A stretch of 64,000 nt of DNA from Aristolochia californica (Eukaryota; Streptophyta; Magnoliopsida; Piperales; Aristolochiaceae), in assembly GCA_029961685.1 (NCBI GenBank), contig JARWKL010000015.1, positions 18,846,801 to 18,910,800 on the forward strand, in the 5' to 3' direction. Positions 44,806-54,902 of this stretch are shown piece by piece. The notes below the pieces were generated by a model. That model did not search any database, had not been told where the DNA came from, and saw only the letters and a program-made list of their open reading frames with translations. Position numbers and translations under genes: made by a program. Position 1 is the first letter of the stretch. Each line of letters opens with the position of its first letter.

Positions 44806-47800
44806 ATACCTCCCCATCGAGTAGAACCTTGTCCTCGAGGTCTAAATGCGGAAACATCTCCTGTAACTTCTTTGTTGGCTCCCATGTCGCCTCCTCAACT
44901 GGAAGGTGCTTCCATTGCACTATGCGCTCTTTGACTAGTTGGGTTCCTTGCTTTAGCCAACGATAGTCTAAAATAGTGTGGCTCCAATAAAACTATCACT
45001 TCATCGATGAAGGGTGGTAACTCGGCGTGTGGCGTATCATCATCGCGCCCGTTGTCGTGGTATCATTTGAGTAGTTACATATGAAACTTCGGGTGAATGT
45101 GCGCCCCTTTCTGGAATTTTTAACTTGTATGTGACATGCCCGATCTACTCTAGAATCTGGTAGGGTCCATAAAAACGGCTAGCTAGTTTCTGATGGACCC
45201 GTTTGAAAACCGTTTGTTGGCGGTATGGGTGTAGCTTCAAAAGTACACATTCGCCTACATTGAACGAAATGTCTCCTCTTCTTATCTACCATCTGTTTCA
45301 TTCTGTTCACTGACCTTTCTAAGTTGGCCTTCAGTTGCCTTAGCATCTCGGTTCATGAGTTGTTGATCAATTTCCTGTACTGGTGAAAGTCCATCTTTGT
45401 AGGTCGGTATTTGGGGTGGCAATCTTCCATACAACGCCTGAAAAGGGGTCATTCCTGTAAAAGTATGATATGTCGTATTATACCAATATTCCGCCCAAGG
45501 TAAATAGCAGATCCATTTTCGTGGCCACTGATGAACGAAACACCGAAGATAGTGTTTGACGCAGCGATTGATGACTTCTATTTGACCATCCGTTTGCGGG
45601 TGGTATGCGGAATTGAGCTGTAGTTTGGTGCCTGACAACTTTAAAAATTCTTTCCAGAAGTTACTGATGAAGATTGGATCCCGATCACTAACAATTGATT
45701 TGGGCATGCCGTGAAGCTTGATGATACCTTCCACAAATTTTTTTGCGACAGTTTTTGCAGTAAAAGGATGGCTTAAAGTAAGGAAATGAGCAGACTTACT
45801 GTTTATCCACCACCACCATGATGGTTTCCTTTCCTTGACAACTAGTAGGCCCTCAATAAAATCTAATGTGATGTCGTCCCGTACCTGGCACGGAATTGGC
45901 AGAGGTTGAAAAAGCCCTACTGGAACTAATGTCTTGGCTTTTATTTTCTGGCATACCGCTCATTTCTGGATGTAATCTTGCACTGATCTATGCATCCCTG
46001 GCCAATAAAACTGCTAGCCCAATTTCTTGAATGTAAGAAGGATGCCCGAATGACCCCCCACCTTGGTGTCATGCATTTTGTGTAACAGTTTGGCCCTTAA
46101 GTCTGCATCGTCTTTGTATAGTAATTGGTCTTGGCGCCATGTAAATGATCCTCCAGGTTGGTCCATGGCCACTTGGCCTTTCATCTAAATGTATTGGTCC
46201 TCTTTTGTAGCTTTTTTAATTTCTTCCCATAAGCTAACCTGCGGAAAGAAAATATGGTGAAGAATGGGACTACCCTATTTTTGAGAGAGAGCATCAACTG
46301 TGGAGTTCTCACGACCCAGTCTATATTGAATTTCGTAATTGTAGCCCAAGAGCTTAGCAATCAATTTTTGTTGCTTTGGAGTAGCTATTCGTTGCTCTAG
46401 AAAATATTTGAGGCTAAGTTGATCGATCTGAATATAGAATTTTTTTCCGAGAAGGTAAGGCCGATAGGTGCGTATGGCTTCGACGATAGCTAACATCTCC
46501 TTAGCATATGTCGACCAAGATTTCTTGGTCACTCTGAGGGCTCAACTCATGTATGCCACTGGCTTGCCTTGTTGCGACAAGACAGCTCCAATTCCTTCTC
46601 CGGACGCTTCTGTTTCAATAGTGAAAACATCTTTGAAGTTTGGCATCATCGTCATGGCCTATTTGAGAATAAGAAAGGTGGTGTCAGCTTCCTCATGCCA
46701 TCTGAATTGCCCTTTTCTGAGAAGATTGGTGAGAGGCCGAGCTATAATGCCATAATTCTTGATGAATTTCTGGTAATATCCTGTCAATCCTAAAAACCCT
46801 CGTAGTTCCAAAATGTTAGTAGGTCGAGGCCAGGCTATCATTGTAGCAATTTTATTTTCGTCCACTTTCACACCCTGATTAATGATGATGTGCCCCAAGT
46901 ACTCCAATTCTTGTTGCTCAAATGCACATTTGTTTGCTTTGACAAAGAATTGGTATTGTCTCAATATTTCAAAGGTTTGTCTTACATGCACCAACTGTTG
47001 ATCCCAATCCAGACTATAGACCAAAATATCATCAAAGAAAACTAAGATGATTTTTTGACGATGATGACGAAAGATGGAGTTCATGATAGCTTGAAATGTG
47101 GAAGGACCATTACATAAGCCAAATGGCATAACCAAGTATTCGTAATGTCCATTATGTGTTCGGAAAGCAGTTTTATGGATATCATATGGATTAACTCGTA
47201 CCTGATGGTACCCCACCCTCAGATCAAACTTGGTTAAGTAAAAAGCACCGTAGAGCTCATCCAACATATCATCCACTGTGGGGATCAAAATTCAGTCTTT
47301 AATGGTGGCGGCGTTGAGCGCGCGATAATCCATGCAAAAGTGCCAACTCATGTCTTTCTTTTTTACCAGCAATACGGGTGACAAGAAGGGGCTAGTGGTA
47401 GGTCGAACAAGCACTGATTACAGCATATCTTGGATCTGCTTCTCAATCTCCTTCTTTTGATAATGTGTGTACCTGTAAGGCGACACATTAATTGGCTCAG
47501 TTCCTTCCTTAAGGGCAATGTCGTGATTAACCTCCCGGTTTGGTAGTAAGCTCGAGGGCTCTGTGAACAAATCTCAGCATTCCTGCAATATCTCTCGCAT
47601 GCTCAGATGTATACTTTCTTGTGGTTCTGTATGGACAACCTGTAAGAAAAAAACAAACAGAGCATGGCTATGACGAATTTTTAACTCTTCGATAGATGCC
47701 ACTTGTATATGTATCCATCGATGCCTACCAATCTCCTGGTCTGGTTTTGCCACATGAATTCCATGGTTAAATGTTTCCAGTCACACACCACAAAGTCAAG

Positions 47801-48312
47801 TAGCTCAAGCCATTGAATCCCCGGAACTACATCCAACCCTGAGAGAGGTAAGGAATAAAGGGTTAAGGAAAAAAATTTCCCCTGCAAATTGATTTGTACG
47901 TCCTCAAACCACTCGTGGCATCTAAAATTTTCTCCATTAGCAACGTGGACCGTGAAGGTGTCCGTAGGCACCACTGGTAAATGCAGCAGATTGGCCATAC
48001 GCTCACTAATAAATTTGTGAGTCGATCCGCTATCGATTAATACAATGACGTCGTGGGCACTGATTCTGGCCGCGAACAACACGGTTTTGGGCTCGGTCCA
48101 TCCTTTTAGTGCATGCAGCGTAATTTTTGGTTCAGGATGCCTTTCGTGGTTTTCTTCAGTTGGTTGTTCTTCTGCGACATTGTCCCATAACAGGTCACCG
48201 CTATCCTTGTAACCCTCCAACATGAGTATCCCTGGCCCCTGACATTTGTGTCTTGTAGACCAACGGTTGTTACATTTGAAACATAAGTTTTGGAGTCGTT
48301 TTCGTTGTATTT
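44806..48312 (-). pseudogene. pol of element E (protease to chromodomain)
   Basis: Protease keeps its catalytic motif: VLIDSGSTHKFISERMANLL (about 48030). RT: FYLTKFDLRVGYHQVRVNPY, VMPFGLCNGPSTFQAIMNS and an intact FFDDILVYS (47288-46659). RNase H: SWSTYAKEMLAIVEAIRTYR and YRLGRENSTVDALSQK. Integrase core: KSIVSDRDPIFISNFWKEF and YHPQTDGQIEVINRCVKHYL. Chromodomain: VEEATWEPTKKLQEMFPHLD. Stops and shifts separate these blocks, for example near 47290 in RT and around 45740 in integrase. Compared with element C, the RT and protease active-site residues survive, but the polyprotein is not continuous. Confidence 0.9.
48221..48312 (-). repeat. 92-bp gag duplication, left copy
   Basis: Minus strand from AAATACAACG to ACTCATG, containing the gag zinc-knuckle text (NLCFKCNNRWSTRHKCQG in frame). 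It matches 52812-52903 with about six differences. It directly continues into the E protease. Confidence 0.85.
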
Positions 48313-48315
48313 ACT

Positions 48316-48660
48316 TGTTATGGTCCCAGATCTGACACAGGGATTCGTAGGGAAGAAGAGAGAGACAAAGATCAAGCCAAAAAGAAGCTTGAAAACCCTA
48401 GGTTTGTTAAGGAGAACGCACACCCTTGAGCTCGTTGAGGAGAACTCAAAACCCTGTTTAACCTAAAAATCAATGTTTGTCTTTCTCATTATTCTTACCC
48501 CTTAAATAGGGTTGACCCTTACAAGGTTTAAGATAAAATATTACAAAAATACCCCTATAAATAAAATATTCCAAAAATACCCATGTGGCTTAAAACTGAA
48601 ATAAAATAAAGTAAATTAAAGAAAATTTATTAAAATAATAATGTTATTGCATGCATAACA
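48316..48660 (-). repeat. Family D LTR, full copy (345 bp)
   Basis: Minus strand TGTTATGCATGC to GGGACCATAACA, with TGTTATG/CATAACA ends. It lies directly next to a second, truncated copy. Confidence 0.85.
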
Positions 48661-48902
48661 TTGCACACTCTTGAGCTCGTTGAGGAGAACTCAAACCCTG
48701 TTTAACCTAAAATCAATACTTGTCTTTCTCATTACTCTTACCCCTTAAATAGGGTTCACCCTTACAAGGTTTAAGATAAAATATTATAAAAATACCCCTA
48801 TAAATAAAATATTCCAAAAATTCCCTTGTGGCCTAAAACTGAAATAAAATAAAGTAAATTAAAAAAAACAATTAAAATAATAATATTATTGCGAGCATAA
48901 CA
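48661..48902 (-). repeat. Family D LTR, truncated copy in tandem
   Basis: Starts TGTTATGCTCGC at 48902 (minus) after the polypurine/chromodomain end. It breaks off after 'gagctcaagagtgtgcaa', where the full copy begins. About 240 of 345 bp remain. Confidence 0.8.
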
Positions 48903-49075
48903 TTACACCCCTTGGAAGAAAGAGCTTGTCCTCAAGCTCGAAGGTAGGGTCTACTTGCCCGTGCCGACGTCCCCATCCGTTCTCAAGTATCAACCGCGGT
49001 ATCTGTGTTCACCTATGGTCTGCAAAACTGAAGCATCCAACCAAAGAAGGAAATTTATTTTTATTTTTTTGCCTA
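48903..49075 (-). pseudogene. Chromodomain/pol tail remnant in element B
   Basis: Minus strand contains 'agaccctaccttcgagctt', identical in sense to the region before the D LTR at 28639, encoding PTFELEDKL. It marks the 3' end of the parental gypsy polyprotein. An A-rich stretch separates it from the shared coding tail, as in element A. Confidence 0.65.
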
Positions 49076-49290
49076 TGTCACTTGTTGTAGTATACCCCAA
49101 TACGAATAAGAAACCGAACAACAAGTTGAACTATCACCTGCGCCACTGGGAACTTCTGCTTTGACATTAATAGCCATTGTAGAATCCGGCCCAACGGTTG
49201 CCACATTGGCAGAATGCAGCATGTCCCCAATAACCTCAGTCTTTGTACCCAGTCCATGTTCTGCAAAGTGCCCAACATACTCAACGAAAA
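49076..49290 (-). other. Coding tail shared with element A
   Basis: Minus-strand frame [20 protein letters not shown] continuing to [18 protein letters not shown] and a stop. It aligns along about 190 bp with 27311-27530. Family unknown. Confidence 0.6.
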
Positions 49291-49990
49291 GATATCATCG
49301 TGGTCTACTACTTTGGCAAGATCCCCCAATTCAAGGTTGCACCTTTGGTGAAAATGCTTATCCATATCAAGAACATATGCAACACCCCCACGCATGCCTG
49401 CAACAAAGTTTCTACCAATTTTCCCAAGTATTACTACAATACCTCTTGGCATGTACTCACAACCATGATCTCCAACCCCTTCAACCACAACTTTACCCTT
49501 GGGTTACGCACACAAACCCTCTCAGCAGCAGGTCCATCAAAATACGCCTCCCCTCCAGGTGCTCCATAGAGAGCAACATTACAAATGACTATATTTTCCT
49601 TTAAATCAAACTAACTCTTTCTAGGAGGATACACTACAATCTTCCCCCCAGATAATCCCTTGCCTCCATTGTCATGGTTGTCCCCTTCTAGCTCAAGAGT
49701 GAACCGTGGGCAGAGGAATACACCCAAGCTTTGTCCAGCACTGCCTGTCAGCTGCACATGGATGTTACCTTTAGGTAGCCTATTTCTGTGGTATCTCTTC
49801 ATCACTTCATGACTTAGCATTGTGCCAACAGAATGATTCACAATGCGAATAGGCATATCTATGTACACAATATTGAGCTGCAGAATATTTTGCAGTTTTG
49901 TAGTTGCTACTGGGGTGACCTTCTGCAATAGCAGCAACAATATGAGAGAGCAACATCATCTTGGGTTCAATAGCTTCACTAATGGGACAT
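49240..49990 (-). pseudogene. GLT1: Captured fragment of NADH-dependent glutamate synthase
   Basis: Frames in order read [43 protein letters not shown], then [18 protein letters not shown] and [27 protein letters not shown] and [20 protein letters not shown]. These are consecutive blocks of the GXGXG structural domain of plant NADH-GOGAT, the plastid enzyme making glutamate from glutamine and 2-oxoglutarate. About 200 of more than 2000 residues are present, with two or more frame changes and no visible introns. Confidence 0.9.
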
Positions 49991-50059
49991 GTAGTAATAA
50001 CATAAAGTATTTGTGTTGCTGACCTAGTCCAGTCAGATTTAGTTACATCCTACAGAGGA

Positions 50060-50200
50060 GTATCGGTTGTGCTCACAACAACAGCTAATGGTGCACCATA
50101 CGTCACTATTGTTACTATTTTCTGAATAATCAACACTGTTTTCAGTAATGGCACTATTGGTAGCACTGTTTTCTGTAGTGTCAAAACAGCGTCGGACAAT
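50060..50200 (-). other. Hairpin-rich junction in element B
   Basis: Two imperfect palindromes, CATTACTGAAAACAGTG (50150-50134) and CACTACAGAAAACAGTG (50180-50164) on the minus strand. They have the same form as those in element A. Confidence 0.55.
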
Positions 50201-50269
50201 CCAGCAATGAATTGGATTGCACTGGAAAAATAGGTAAAACTTCCATTCTTTCAATAAACACGGCTATGT

Positions 50270-50790
50270 TGTTAGGCTAAAGATGGACCTATAAGTTTTC
50301 TGTTTTCTAATTTTTTCGGTTGAGTCCATTTTTGCACTGTAATGGCAGCAACATACAACAAATTGTGGAAGAACCCAAGTGCTGCAAAACCAGCAGTGTC
50401 CTCCTGTATCCTCTCCTTCCCAGCCCAACTTGCTTTCATATTAATCAATCCATAGGATACAAAAACATTAGATTCAAAACCATTCTTTATCGTGTATTTA
50501 CGTATCAACCTGGCGAAGAAAAAATCAATGGGTGGGGCACAAATAGGAAGGACACTAGACACTATGAGAAGACACCTCACTTGCTGTCTTGTCAGCTCCT
50601 GAAAGACACCTAGTGCTTCCCCAGTGTTCTTGTTTTAGCAGAATCCGACTATCATGGCATGCCAAACAGCCACATTTTGACCTGCCAATTCAGGAAATGA
50701 TTGGAAGGTGATTATGGTGATGTACTCCTTGATCCATTTTGGTGCAAATTTGGGACTGTTGTCATATTTAGGCAACATTTCTTGAAATTA
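50270..50790 (-). pseudogene. Captured fragment of a PPR protein
   Basis: Minus-strand frames read NVAVWHAMIVGFC, GEALGVFQEL and KYTIKNGFESNVFVSYGLIN, matching the NVAVWNAMI.G...NG...EAL.LF.EM and IKNGFESDVFV.N.LI.MY patterns of plant PPR proteins. About three repeats with one internal stop. The text differs from the PPR piece in element A, so the two were captured separately. Confidence 0.7.
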
Positions 50791-50884
50791 CATTTGCCCT
50801 TCTGACATTATCCTGGATGAACACAAGCAGGTTTGTAGTTGGCCAAGCTAGCAGTGGCACAAAGCAAAGTCGAGTTATTTGTTT

Positions 50885-51244
50885 CTAGTGTAATATGAAT
50901 AGGAGCCTCCAAAACAAAATTGACATTGCCATATGCAGGCCCATACTGGTAGCCAATCGTCCTGCCATTTGCCAGATCTCCCCTAAGGCAACACTAATGC
51001 CATCCCATTTGCCTATCTCTCTTCTGATTGTATACACATCCAACAAAGCCTGTGGATGGTGTTGGCCTGGACTATCTCCAGCAATAATAACAAGAATACT
51101 TGTTGTTGATGCAGCTCTTCTGGCAGCACCACTTTTACCAAATTCAATTTCAAGTTCTGCTTCATGTTTGACATCTTCAATAGAACGAGAATTTATTTCT
51201 TCAATCTCAACTGAGTCACTTCTAATAACAGAATCATGCAGCAC
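50885..51244 (-). pseudogene. PYRB: Captured fragment of aspartate carbamoyltransferase
   Basis: The frame contains GKSGAARRAASTTSILVIIA, GDSPGQHHPQALLDVYTIRR and EIGKWDGISVAL. With a 1-base shift this continues as GDLANGRTIG. These are the carbamoyl-phosphate/aspartate-binding HPTQALLD region and following strand of plant ATCase, the committed step of pyrimidine synthesis. About 100 of some 390 residues. The frame shift shows it is not functional. Confidence 0.85.
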
Positions 51245-51276
51245 TAATTCACCTTTCTCAGCATACCCATCCGTAG

Positions 51277-51500
51277 TTACAGCACGAATGCATCCTTATC
51301 AGTAGATACAGTACTAATGCATAATTCTGCATTCTCAAAGTTAACAAAGCCAAAATATTTAGAATTTCCATCTCCTTCTCTCATTACTACAGACAATGGA
51401 CCCACAAAATTAAGCCCCTCAACCGCTAGAGCAGCGTTTGTTGCCTTCACAAATTTAACTTGCTTATAATGCAGGAGCATCACATTAAGCACAAACAGAT
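51277..51500 (-). pseudogene. Captured fragment of a poly(A)-binding protein RRM
   Basis: Minus frame reads FVGPLSVVMREGDGNSKYFG and GFVNFENAE. This is the RNP1 region of an RRM as in plant poly(A)-binding proteins (usual form SAVVMRDGDGKSKCFGFVNFEN). Only about 35 residues are recognisable. The same open frame extends upstream to 51714 in unidentified sequence. Confidence 0.7.
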
Positions 51501-51714
51501 ACGGGACATGCACAACATTAACATCTTGTGCGTTATTTGCCACAATTGCTTCACCAATAAAACCACAACGGATAGAACCCGAAAAATTAATCCCCACCTT
51601 TTCAATTTGACAATGAACAAACCCACAGGTAATGTGCGCGTCAAAAGAACAATAAAGCCACCAGGAAAAAAAAATCAAACGTCCCCAAAAAATTATCTTT
51701 ATGGATCCCGGCAT

Positions 51715-52173
51715 CCTCCGAAAAATTTCATCTCAAAATGCATACACCCAAGCCGAAATTCCATCACTTGGGCACTGTTTCTCTGCTTCACAAAATAGAG
51801 AACCTTCGTCCCCAATTTTCGAGCAGCGTTGCTGCTGTTCAGCCCCTTTTAGCCACATCAACGCCATGAAAGACTCGTTTTTACCAAAAATCCAAGGTTG
51901 TTTCCGAAGGTTACCCCCAATTTTGTTGAAGATGGTTCTCCACTGGACTGCCGTGAGCGAGATTGAGAGTGAGAGTGAGAATCCGAAAGCCAAAGCCCCA
52001 CGGATTTGTTGCCGCCAGTGCCTCCTCTTTTTTCGGTGGTGAATAGCAGCAATTCATGGTCAAAATTTAGAACCTTTCTGCTCAACGACGAATAGGTCGT
52101 TTGGTTCCTCTACCGCAGAGTCGGTCTTCAGATTTGAGGTTGCCAAATCGTCCAGTTCCATTTTTTGCGTCGC
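51715..52173 (-). other. Leader module shared with element A
   Basis: Counterpart of 21727-22250 on the plus strand. Best visible match: ESFMALMWLKGAEQQQRC here and RFFMGGIGLKEVEQQQRI there. A GA-repeat (gagattgagagtgagagtgag on the plus strand near 51958-51978) is specific to B. Confidence 0.6.
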
Positions 52174-52625
52174 CTATGGAAGACGTGTGGCCTCCAGTGT
52201 GAAAGGTGTTGTGGAATACCCCTCCGATTTCCAAACCTCGGTGTCCCCACCGTCAGATTTTAGAAGTTCGGGGAGCTTTTCTGAGACAAAGAGCTCTCAG
52301 ATTTCATTTGTCTTCTGTTCGGGGAGGCGTATGGTGTCCAGTGAGAAAGGATTTGATGTCGAACCCCATTCCTGATTTTTCGACGAAGGAATTGCTTAGT
52401 CCCCAATTTCGGATTTCTCGGCCGCTGGAGAGACAGAGAGCTCTCTGATTTTTTGCATCTCCTGCCCGTCCGAGACAGCGTCTCTAGCGACGATTTTATC
52501 TATCACAGCAATGAGTTGAGGATTTTCGTCTGAGAGAGCATTTGTTGCCTCTCGTTCTGTGAATTTTTCATGCTCGGAGAAATTAGGTCTTATGACCTAC
52601 ATTTCTGTGGCAGCATCAAGGTGAC
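52174..52625 (-). pseudogene. gag-like ORF of element B
   Basis: Minus-strand frame with two or three breaks: VIRPNFSEHEKFTEREATNA, DAVSDGQEMQKIRELSVSPA, then ELLKSDGGDTEVWKSEGYST and the terminal RLP stop at 52174. Aligns with the ORF at 21289-21726. B contains about 40 residues (LIAVIDKIVARDAVSDG region) arranged differently from A. Confidence 0.5.
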
Positions 52626-52656
52626 TCTCAATTGCAGATAACATTTGATTGATGCA

Positions 52657-52755
52657 TCTCTTGTAGCAGCTCGCACACATATTGATACATCTTACCTGTT
52701 GTTGTCCGCAAATCATATTCATACATCTTACCTGTTGTTGTCCTCAAATCATGGA
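52657..52755. repeat. Short tandem repeat near the 5' end of element B
   Basis: 'catcttacctgttgttgtcc' followed by 'caaatcat' occurs twice, about 42 bp apart (about 52688 and 52730 on the plus strand), with a weaker third copy upstream. Absent from element A. Confidence 0.6.
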
Positions 52756-52811
52756 GTATGACAAGTATTTCCTCTCGGGTTGAAGAATTCATCCTTGTGT
52801 TCCCGCTCTGA

Positions 52812-53714
52812 CATGAGTATTCGTGGCCCCTGACATTTGTATCTTGTAGACCAACGGTTGTTACAATTGAAACATAAGTTTTGGGGTCGTTTTCGCTGTA
52901 TTTCTTCCCAAGTAAGTCGTTGCACAGGAACAACAGGAATTGGTGGTGTTACTCGATTAGTAGGGGGAAGAACTTGGGGAGCTCGCGTTAGTGGTGTCGG
53001 CCTCCTCTGTCTAGCAAGTTGATCATCCTTCATTCTTGCTAGAATGATAGCTTCTTTCAATGTTTTGGGCTTGAACATTCGAATTCCCTAAACAATCTCG
53101 GGTTTCAATCCTCCCATGAAAGTTCCAACGAGAGCCTTCTGTGCCCAGCCATGGACTCGATTTCCTAACTTCTCAAACTCTTTTTGGTAATCATGAAGAG
53201 ATCCGACCTGACTAACTCTGGAAAGAGCTACATCAAAATCTTCACACTCTGATGGCCCAAAGCGAGCCCAGAGCTTGTCTGTAAAATTTGTCCATGAGAG
53301 AATGCATCCCTCTTCCTAGAATGTCTTGCGGATCCACTGCCACCATTAGTTGGCCTCTCTTTCAAAATGGTATGAGGCCAAAGAAACTTTATGGCCTTCA
53401 GAAGTATTCTGGAACTCAAAAAATTGGTTCACACAATTGAACCCTTCTGTCGGATTATCTCCTGAAGATCAAGAAAATTCAAGTTTTGCTATTTTGGAAG
53501 ATACCACTAACCGTCCCCCCTCGTTTCCTTCTCGGTGATGGTGAATGTGGATGGGGTTCTTATGGTTTGAAAGAAAAACATCGGAGAGTCGATTAAGAGT
53601 TTCTTTCACTTGACAAAGTCTTTCGGCCATGCCGAGCTCCATCCTGTATAACCCATCCTATACTTCACCAAGCCCACCCTTCAACTGCTCAATACGTTCT
53701 TCGTTGGATGACAT
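52812..53714 (-). pseudogene. gag of element E
   Basis: ATG 53714 (MSSNEERIEQLKGG). Capsid-like text follows: DNPTEGFNCVNQFFEFQNTS, LWARFGPSECEDFDVALSRV and RVHGWAQKALVGTFMGGLKP. Near the end, FKPKTLKEAIILARMKDDQL and the zinc-knuckle-like NLCFNCNNRWSTRYKCQG. Stops at several positions (for example after GLGEV). It ends at 52812 in ACTCATG, where element B begins. The right copy of the 92-bp duplication is 52812-52903. Confidence 0.8.
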
Positions 53715-54197
53715 GATAGCAAAGGTCACTCAACACAACTTTTTTTTTTGCGGGACACCGAGTTTGGTGGTCCTTCAATAATTTAAAACGTAGGCATTCT
53801 ACGGGCCACCGATTTTGGTGGTCCCTCAAAAAATTTTAAAAATTGTGGGGTCGTCTCTCCCGTTAACGACAGCATTTGGCTGTTGCCCCGTGAGTTTCCG
53901 GTGGCTCATCGGCTCCGTTTTTCTCGCCGGAGACGGGACGATTCAGTTGGCTCACCGGCGCCACTTTTCTCGCCGGAGACGGGACAATTCAGTTTGTCTT
54001 GCTCATTGCCAACAGATGCGTGGTAGAGGATAGTTTTTTTCGTGGCCAACAACGTTCGGCTGGAGGCGCAGCGAGTGTCTGGTGATGGAATCAGGAGGCC
54101 GGTTTCGCTTGGACGGAGTGTCAATCGGAGAGCCGCAACAATGAGATGCTGGATGCTGAGCAGTCGTATAAGATAGTCCGCACCAGGAAAAAAATGG
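53715..54197 (-). other. Leader of element E
   Basis: Between the 5' LTR and gag. It holds two direct copies of 'cgtctccggcgagaaaa' (minus strand) and a near-palindromic pair, 'gggaccaccaaaatcggtgg' with 'ggaccaccaaactcggtgtc'. A PBS could not be assigned with confidence. Confidence 0.5.
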
Positions 54198-54493
54198 TGA
54201 GAGAGACCACAATTTACACAACAATGATTTTCTATCTTCATTGATAATGTTTATCTACTTAAATAAGCAAAGCTACGTACAAAAATAAAACTAAGCAAAA
54301 ATCAAATGACGGTAAACTCGTAACCAAATGACAATAAACTCGGTAAACTCATAACCCCTAAAGATCCGTTCTTCACCTTAAGACTCTCGACTGCCACGAC
54401 CCAGTCCCTTGGTCCGGCTTCACGTCCCAGCTTTATCCCAAATATTTGAGATTTGGCTTATGGCCTCTCTCTGAACGACGTCGTGGCCTAACA
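54198..54493 (-). repeat. 5' LTR of element E
   Basis: 296 bp, minus strand TGTTAGGCCACGACG to GGTCTCTCTCA. It matches 44509-44805 closely. A TATA-like 'tacttaaataagcaaagc' block is visible. Confidence 0.85.
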
Positions 54494-54902
54494 TTGTTAT
54501 GTAATGAATCACCGTATTCAAAAACTTATATATTTCAGGTGGAAAACTAGTAAGAAATGTTTTCTCATCCTTCTTTGGAGATCCTTTTCATGATCCGTAA
54601 GATTCTTAACACAATAATTTGAGGTAAAAAAACAAAAACAAAAACAAATTTGCTGGAATCTCTGTTCTTTCTGGTGTTCTGATTATGTATCATACTTCCC
54701 CATGTGTGTTGCTCCAGCCATCAAAAGAAGCCACTTGCTCTGTACACAAACCTATCTCAAAAATCTAAAGGACGCCACTTGCTTACAGGAATATGAAATT
54801 GGTGTTTGGCAAGTAATGGTTAAAGCACTATCACAACTTTATAAGCCAAAAAACTATAATTGCCCTTCAACAAAAAAAAATAGTGTTTCAATATCATCTG
54901 CA
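54494..54902. other. 3' flank of the CGLD27-like gene
   Basis: AT-rich, no gene. Probably contains the 3' UTR and poly(A) site of the minus-strand gene ending at 54903. Confidence 0.5.

Larger units (their letters stand above)
48313..52811 (-). mobile_element. Gene-capturing gypsy-type retrotransposon B
   Basis: Minus-strand order: PBS-side sequence TCAGAGCGGGAACACAA (52811-52795); gag-like ORF (52625-52174); leader (to about 51715); poly(A)-binding-protein, aspartate carbamoyltransferase, PPR and NADH-glutamate-synthase fragments; coding tail shared with A (about 49290-49075); chromodomain remnant; partial and full family-D LTRs. The 5' junction with E gag falls exactly at TCAGAGC, that is inside the PBS, and no 5' LTR is present. 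RT, RNase H and integrase are absent. Confidence 0.78.
44509..54493 (-). mobile_element. Gypsy chromovirus element E, interrupted by element B
   Basis: Minus-strand element with LTRs at 54493-54198 (5') and 44805-44509 (3'), gag at 53714-52812 and protease-RT-RNase H-integrase-chromodomain at 48312-44806. Element B occupies 52811-48313 between the gag zinc knuckle and the rest. A 92-bp gag segment is present on both sides of B. Flanking 5-mers at the outer ends differ (TCGGC and TTGTT), so no target duplication survives. Confidence 0.88.

Noticed and set aside
49078..51714. Host glutamate synthase, ATCase or PABP genes
   Set aside because: Each is a short frame-shifted fragment between retroelement modules, without start, stop or full domains.
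44509..54493. 5-bp target duplication around element E
   Set aside because: Flanks TCGGC and TTGTT do not match.
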